Of a DNA stretch of 64,000 nucleotides, positions 60,736 to 64,000 are shown piece by piece. How positions within the stretch are numbered: position 1 is the first letter of the stretch; the number at the start of each line of letters is the position of its first letter. The stretch is from assembly GCA_965240325.2 (NCBI GenBank), contig OZ251231.1, forward strand, positions 558,001-622,000, in the 5' to 3' direction. The notes under the pieces were generated by a model that saw nothing but the letters and a program-made list of their open reading frames with translations, was not told the DNA's origin and made no database searches. The DNA is from Rebecca billardiae RCC1528 (lineage: Eukaryota; Haptophyta). The position numbers and the translations under genes are program-made.

Positions 60736-61863
60736 ATGCCGATCGGCTTTGCACACATCTTGCTCCTGCTGGGCTCCTCAGCTCAGCCGAGGTCGCAGCG
60801 GACTGACAGCGACTCGTCTCTCGCGCACTGTACGAGCGGGCAGTGCACCGGCGTGCTCTTCGTCCACGTTGGCAAGTCGGCAGGCGGCGTGGTCATGGGC
60901 GCGTTGCGTCATCACGCGTGCGCCCGCGGCCAGCTGTTCGACACGGTGCTCGAGCTGCACGGGTGCGGGCTCAAGTACGAGGAGTGGCCCGCGGAGGGCA
61001 GGTGCACGGCGGCGATCGCCGAGGGCTTCCTCGCCGAGAGCGTCGAGGATTCCGACGTGTGCGAGTTTGAGCGGATCTCGCAGTCGGTCCACCCGTCGGC
61101 TAAGCTGACGCCGCCCGCCGCCTTCTCGATTCTCATGCGACAGCTGGACATCGTGCTCTGGCTGCGAGACCCCGTATCGCGCTTCATCTCGTGCTTCAAC
61201 TTCGTCGCGCTCTGGTGGCGCCTGCCCAGCGAGCCCGTCCGCCGCGCGTACAACCACAACCTGCTGCTCTTCGCGAGCCGCGTCGAGAAGGAGCTCGGGC
61301 TGAGCTCGTGGCGCGCGCAGGTCAACCTGGAGCTGGTGATCGCGAAGCTGAGCCGGGCGTCGGGGCGCAAGGCCCTGCGCATCTTCGCCCCCATCCCGCA
61401 CGCGATGGTCAGCCTCGCGCGCTACGTGCGCGGCGTGCGCGGTCTCGAGCGCAACAAGCACCGGCTGCTGTTTGTCGGCCGGACGGAGCAGATGCAGACG
61501 GACTTGGACGAGCTGAGGCACGCGCTGGCGGAGCGGTTCGGCGCCGGGCGCGGCGCGGCGGGCGCGGAGAGCACCCACCTTCCCGCGGCGCTGGCGCACC
61601 CGTGGCGCCCGCCGCCGCGCGACACGCGGCGGAAGCTCGGCCGAACCCATCGCCGGCTGCTCTCCAACCGTGCGATCGCGTACGTGCGCGCGCTCTTCGA
61701 CGAGGACTTCCGATCCATCGCGTGGCTCGAGGAGCACGGGTTCGTGCAGCCGACGCAGTACACGCGCGAGGCCCGCGACACGGACGGGCGGCGCGAGGGC
61801 GAGGGCCCGCACCCGTATGCCTTCGAGATCCAGCCGAGGCGAAATATGAGCGACTTCTTTTAG
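60736..61863 (+). CDS. Sulfotransferase, Golgi/secretory type
   Basis: Intronless, 375 aa. Signal peptide or anchor at the start (MPIGFAHILLLLGSSAQ). The PAPS 5'-phosphosulfate-binding loop is visible as LFVHVGKSAGGVV (44-51 core), and the 3'-phosphate site as LWLRDPVSRFISCFNF (144-150 core), the two hallmarks of carbohydrate and protein sulfotransferases. The C-terminal part contains HRLLFVGRTEQMQTDLDELR and LSNRAIAYVRALFDEDFRSI, common in the Sulfotransfer_2-like family. It would transfer sulfate from PAPS to a polysaccharide or glycoprotein in the Golgi lumen. A longer in-frame reading upstream overlaps the opposite gene and lacks similarity, so the ATG at 60736 is chosen. Confidence 0.88.
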   Translation: MPIGFAHILLLLGSSAQPRSQRTDSDSSLAHCTSGQCTGVLFVHVGKSAGGVVMGALRHHACARGQLFDTVLELHGCGLKYEEWPAEGRCTAAIAEGFLAESVEDSDVCEFERISQSVHPSAKLTPPAAFSILMRQLDIVLWLRDPVSRFISCFNFVALWWRLPSEPVRRAYNHNLLLFASRVEKELGLSSWRAQVNLELVIAKLSRASGRKALRIFAPIPHAMVSLARYVRGVRGLERNKHRLLFVGRTEQMQTDLDELRHALAERFGAGRGAAGAESTHLPAALAHPWRPPPRDTRRKLGRTHRRLLSNRAIAYVRALFDEDFRSIAWLEEHGFVQPTQYTREARDTDGRREGEGPHPYAFEIQPRRNMSDFF

Positions 61864-62886
61864 CATTTCGTGCAGCGGCGAGCGCCGCCACCGACTGACG
61901 AGACGTGAGTCGTGACGAGTGAGTCGACGAGTGACGCGTGCTCCGGCGTAGTCGCGTACGACGTACAACGTATATATATAGACATGGCACGGTGGCACCG
62001 TGAGTACGGCATCACAGTATATTATTCATTCTGATTTATGCGGGCCGGCTGCCGGTCGTCGCGGTCACGTCAAGCTGCCGACAGCCCGACACTGGCTGTC
62101 CGGTCCGAGGCCTCCGACTCGGGGCCGGGCCCGCCGGGCCGCGGGCGAGTCAGGCCGTCAGCGGCGTCAGCCGCTGGCTCAGACAGTCAGACGGTCCGAG
62201 CCGGCGCCGCGCCAGAATGAGATGAATTGAGATATCAGAATACGATTACGCTGAGAGAACGGGCGCCGTCACGCCCGCGGCGCCGCGCCGTCACTCCGGC
62301 CTCCGGGAGTCCGGCGCCGCGTACTGACTGACGAAGCCTACGTCTGCTACGAGTAATCTCGCCTGCCTGAGCTGTGTGCGTCTCTTATTCTTAGTAAACT
62401 GTGAGTGACGACGACTGAAAAGTAGGGAACAGAAACTGTCGTTTGAAATAATGAGTTCAGATATATATTAAATGAAGTCAGTCACTCGGTCCTACTGTCA
62501 CACTGCTGACACGGTCACGTACTGACGTAGGACCCTAAAAAGTCAGATGAGTGTTACTGCCGGCTAATAGGACTCCGATGCAGTGCCCTCCGCCGCTTCC
62601 TGACATCCAGGCCCTCGCACTCGCAGGCGGACGGCTGAATGAATCTTAGAGTTCTAAGGCGCTTCCATCATGGCAATAAGCCTTCCATCGGGCTCGGCGA
62701 CGGCTTCATGAATCATTGGCGGTGACAGTGTGAGTGTAACCTGTCAGTGAGACACTCAGACTCACTACTGACAGTCGGCGGGCGTCTATCTCGCCTGAGC
62801 AATATTCCAATAAAGGGCTGACGAGCTGTCTCTCCCCTTATTTAAATGATTCCTTGACTTGACGAACCGTTTTCGCACGAGACGAC
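61864..62886. other. Intergenic region with dispersed repeat
   Basis: No supported gene over 1 kb. It contains a dispersed repeat copy (62356-62402, minus), a short AT tract (61970-61980) and GC-rich imperfect inverted repeats near 62260-62330. Confidence 0.5.
62356..62402 (-). repeat. Dispersed ~48-bp repeat, copy C (inverted)
   Basis: The reverse complement matches copy A/B cores: ACAGTTTACT, AAGAATAAGAGACGCACACA, GCTCAGGCAGGCGAGAT. Confidence 0.85.
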
Positions 62887-64000
62887 ATGCAAATCCGCTT
62901 TTCCGTGATGAAACTGGCCGCGCAACGTACACGTGAAACGGCCGCGAGTTCAATGGCAGACTCGCAGACAGCTCGGCGCGCGTCGGCGCTTCGTCCGCTG
63001 AGCGGCAACGAGACGCGCGCGGGCGATGCTCCCAAGCGGACCAAGTCACTTGGAGGAGGCGCGACGCGCATCCCGCGCCCCCCGCCTGCCAGCGGCGTCG
63101 GATCCTCCAAGCGCGACGCCTCCGAGCCGCCGCCGTGTGCGCGCTGCGAGCAGACCGAGGCGGTACTGCACGAGGCGCGGCAGACGATCGGCGAGAACGA
63201 GGACGAGCTCAAGTTCCTGACCGAGAAGACCGAAGAGCTGTGCATCGCCCTGTCCAACGCGCAGGAGGAGGCGAGCCAGTACGCCGCCGAGTACGAGCGC
63301 GTGCAGACGGATGCGCAGGAGCTGCACGCCTCCTACACGGCCAAGTGCCACAAGCTCACGCAGCTCGCGGCGCAGGCGACGCAGCTGACGAACGCGCTGA
63401 GCGAGCGCGACGCGCGGATCACCGAGCTCGAGCGCGCCGCGGCGGCGTCCAAGCCCGCCTCGGCCGGAGCCGACGCGGCCGAGCAGCGCGCGGCACGGCT
63501 GCGCTCACAGCTCGAGGCTGCTGAGATGGCCTCAGCTCTGCTCCGGGACGAGCTGCGCGAGGCGGTGGCGGAGCGCGACGAGTTGAAGGCGCAGCTCGAC
63601 GGGCGTGCAGCGGGCTCCGCCGGAGCCCAGCCCGCCGCGTCCGCGCCCACGCCCGCGCGCGAGGGCGCGGAGGACGCCGCGGCCGCGCGCGCGGACGCGG
63701 CGGAGGCGCGCGCGGCGCTCCAAGCCGCCGATCGCGCCAAGTCGACGCTGCAGCTCGAGCTGGCGAGCGCGATGGCCGCGAACGAGAAGCTGCAAGCGGA
63801 TCTGCGTCTCCTGTACAAGGCGCGGCGCTCCTCCGCCGCGCCGGCGCCGCCCAAGGACGACGGCGCCGGCGCGGGCGCGCGCGGCCGCGCCACCGCGACC
63901 GGGACTCAGACCGATTCGTGCGACGATGCAGAGAGCACCGCACCGGGCGGCTTGGCGGCCGTAGCGGCGGCGGAGCGGGCGGCGGCGCTCGAGGAAGAGC
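62887..64000 (+). CDS. Coiled-coil protein, 3' end beyond window
   Basis: An open frame from the first in-frame ATG (62887; others at 62908 and 62953) continues through the last base, at least 371 codons. The N-terminus is basic and Ser/Pro-rich with a Cys pair (PPPCARCEQTEAVL). From about residue 95 it is almost continuous coiled coil: ENEDELKFLTEKTEELCIAL, QLTNALSERDARITELERAA, LRDELREAVAERDELKAQL and LELASAMAANEKLQADLRLL, with Ala/Gly-rich breaks. A GTQTDS motif follows. Probably cytoskeletal or scaffold-type; no family can be named from the fragment. Truncation by the window edge means the C-terminus and any introns are unknown. Confidence 0.7.
   Translation, partial: MQIRFSVMKLAAQRTRETAASSMADSQTARRASALRPLSGNETRAGDAPKRTKSLGGGATRIPRPPPASGVGSSKRDASEPPPCARCEQTEAVLHEARQTIGENEDELKFLTEKTEELCIALSNAQEEASQYAAEYERVQTDAQELHASYTAKCHKLTQLAAQATQLTNALSERDARITELERAAAASKPASAGADAAEQRAARLRSQLEAAEMASALLRDELREAVAERDELKAQLDGRAAGSAGAQPAASAPTPAREGAEDAAAARADAAEARAALQAADRAKSTLQLELASAMAANEKLQADLRLLYKARRSSAAPAPPKDDGAGAGARGRATATGTQTDSCDDAESTAPGGLAAVAAAERAAALEEE

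Noticed and set aside
1-64000. Bacterial or organellar origin of the window
   Set aside because: Spliceosomal introns with matching phases, secretory and mitochondrial leaders, MANF, REJ/GPS and NHE genes, and lack of operons point to a eukaryotic nucleus.
1-64000. tRNA or rRNA genes
   Set aside because: Scanning for T-loop GTTCRA patterns with flanking arms and for conserved rRNA blocks by eye gave no convincing candidate; a covariance-model search would be decisive.

Overview
The window is nuclear DNA of a GC-rich eukaryote. Several genes contain short spliceosomal introns that begin GTGCG or GTGAG and end CAG. Proteins carry N-terminal signal or transit peptides, and intergenic DNA holds inverted-repeat elements and simple repeats. 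The gene set combines a plant-type 3-ketoacyl-CoA synthase, an octotricopeptide-like fragment, a MANF homologue, a REJ/GPS polycystin-like receptor and a sulfotransferase. That mix best fits a unicellular alga, with a haptophyte as my tentative guess. No rRNA, tRNA, CRISPR array or bacterial operon was seen.

Layout. 0-2.8 kb: an inverted-repeat element, then a GT92-like glycosyltransferase. 2.8-8.4 kb: a coiled-coil gene with a CCDC15-like tail (minus) and an N-terminally anchored 14-3-3 protein (plus), pushed apart by a 2.65-kb element with ~670-bp terminal inverted repeats and a 9-bp target duplication. 9.2-23 kb: two very large divergent membrane-protein genes, an EF-hand protein of about 2,126 aa and an IPT/REJ/GPS polycystin-like protein of 2,082 aa. 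23.5-28.8 kb: a very-long-chain fatty-acid condensing enzyme (KCS), an unknown coiled-coil protein and a MANF homologue. 28.8-39 kb: repeat-rich DNA with two MITE-like elements, an octotricopeptide-like remnant, a mitochondrial lactonase-fold protein and an EamA transporter. 39-50 kb: a secreted cystatin, a four-HMA copper P-type ATPase, a Na+/H+ exchanger and a nitroreductase. 50-62 kb: an anchored coiled-coil protein, carnitine palmitoyltransferase 2, tandem repeats, two glycosyltransferase-like proteins and a sulfotransferase. From 62.9 kb a coiled-coil gene runs off the end.

Functional threads: Ca2+ or extracellular sensing (two giant EF-hand membrane proteins), fatty-acid elongation and oxidation (KCS, CPT2), ion homeostasis (Cu-ATPase, NHE, EamA), glycan assembly and sulfation, and secretory-pathway proteins (MANF, cystatin). 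Genes are often head to head with 119-314 bp between start codons, suggesting shared bidirectional promoters. Exon coordinates given here were inferred by matching reading frame, intron phase and family similarity; they are predictions.
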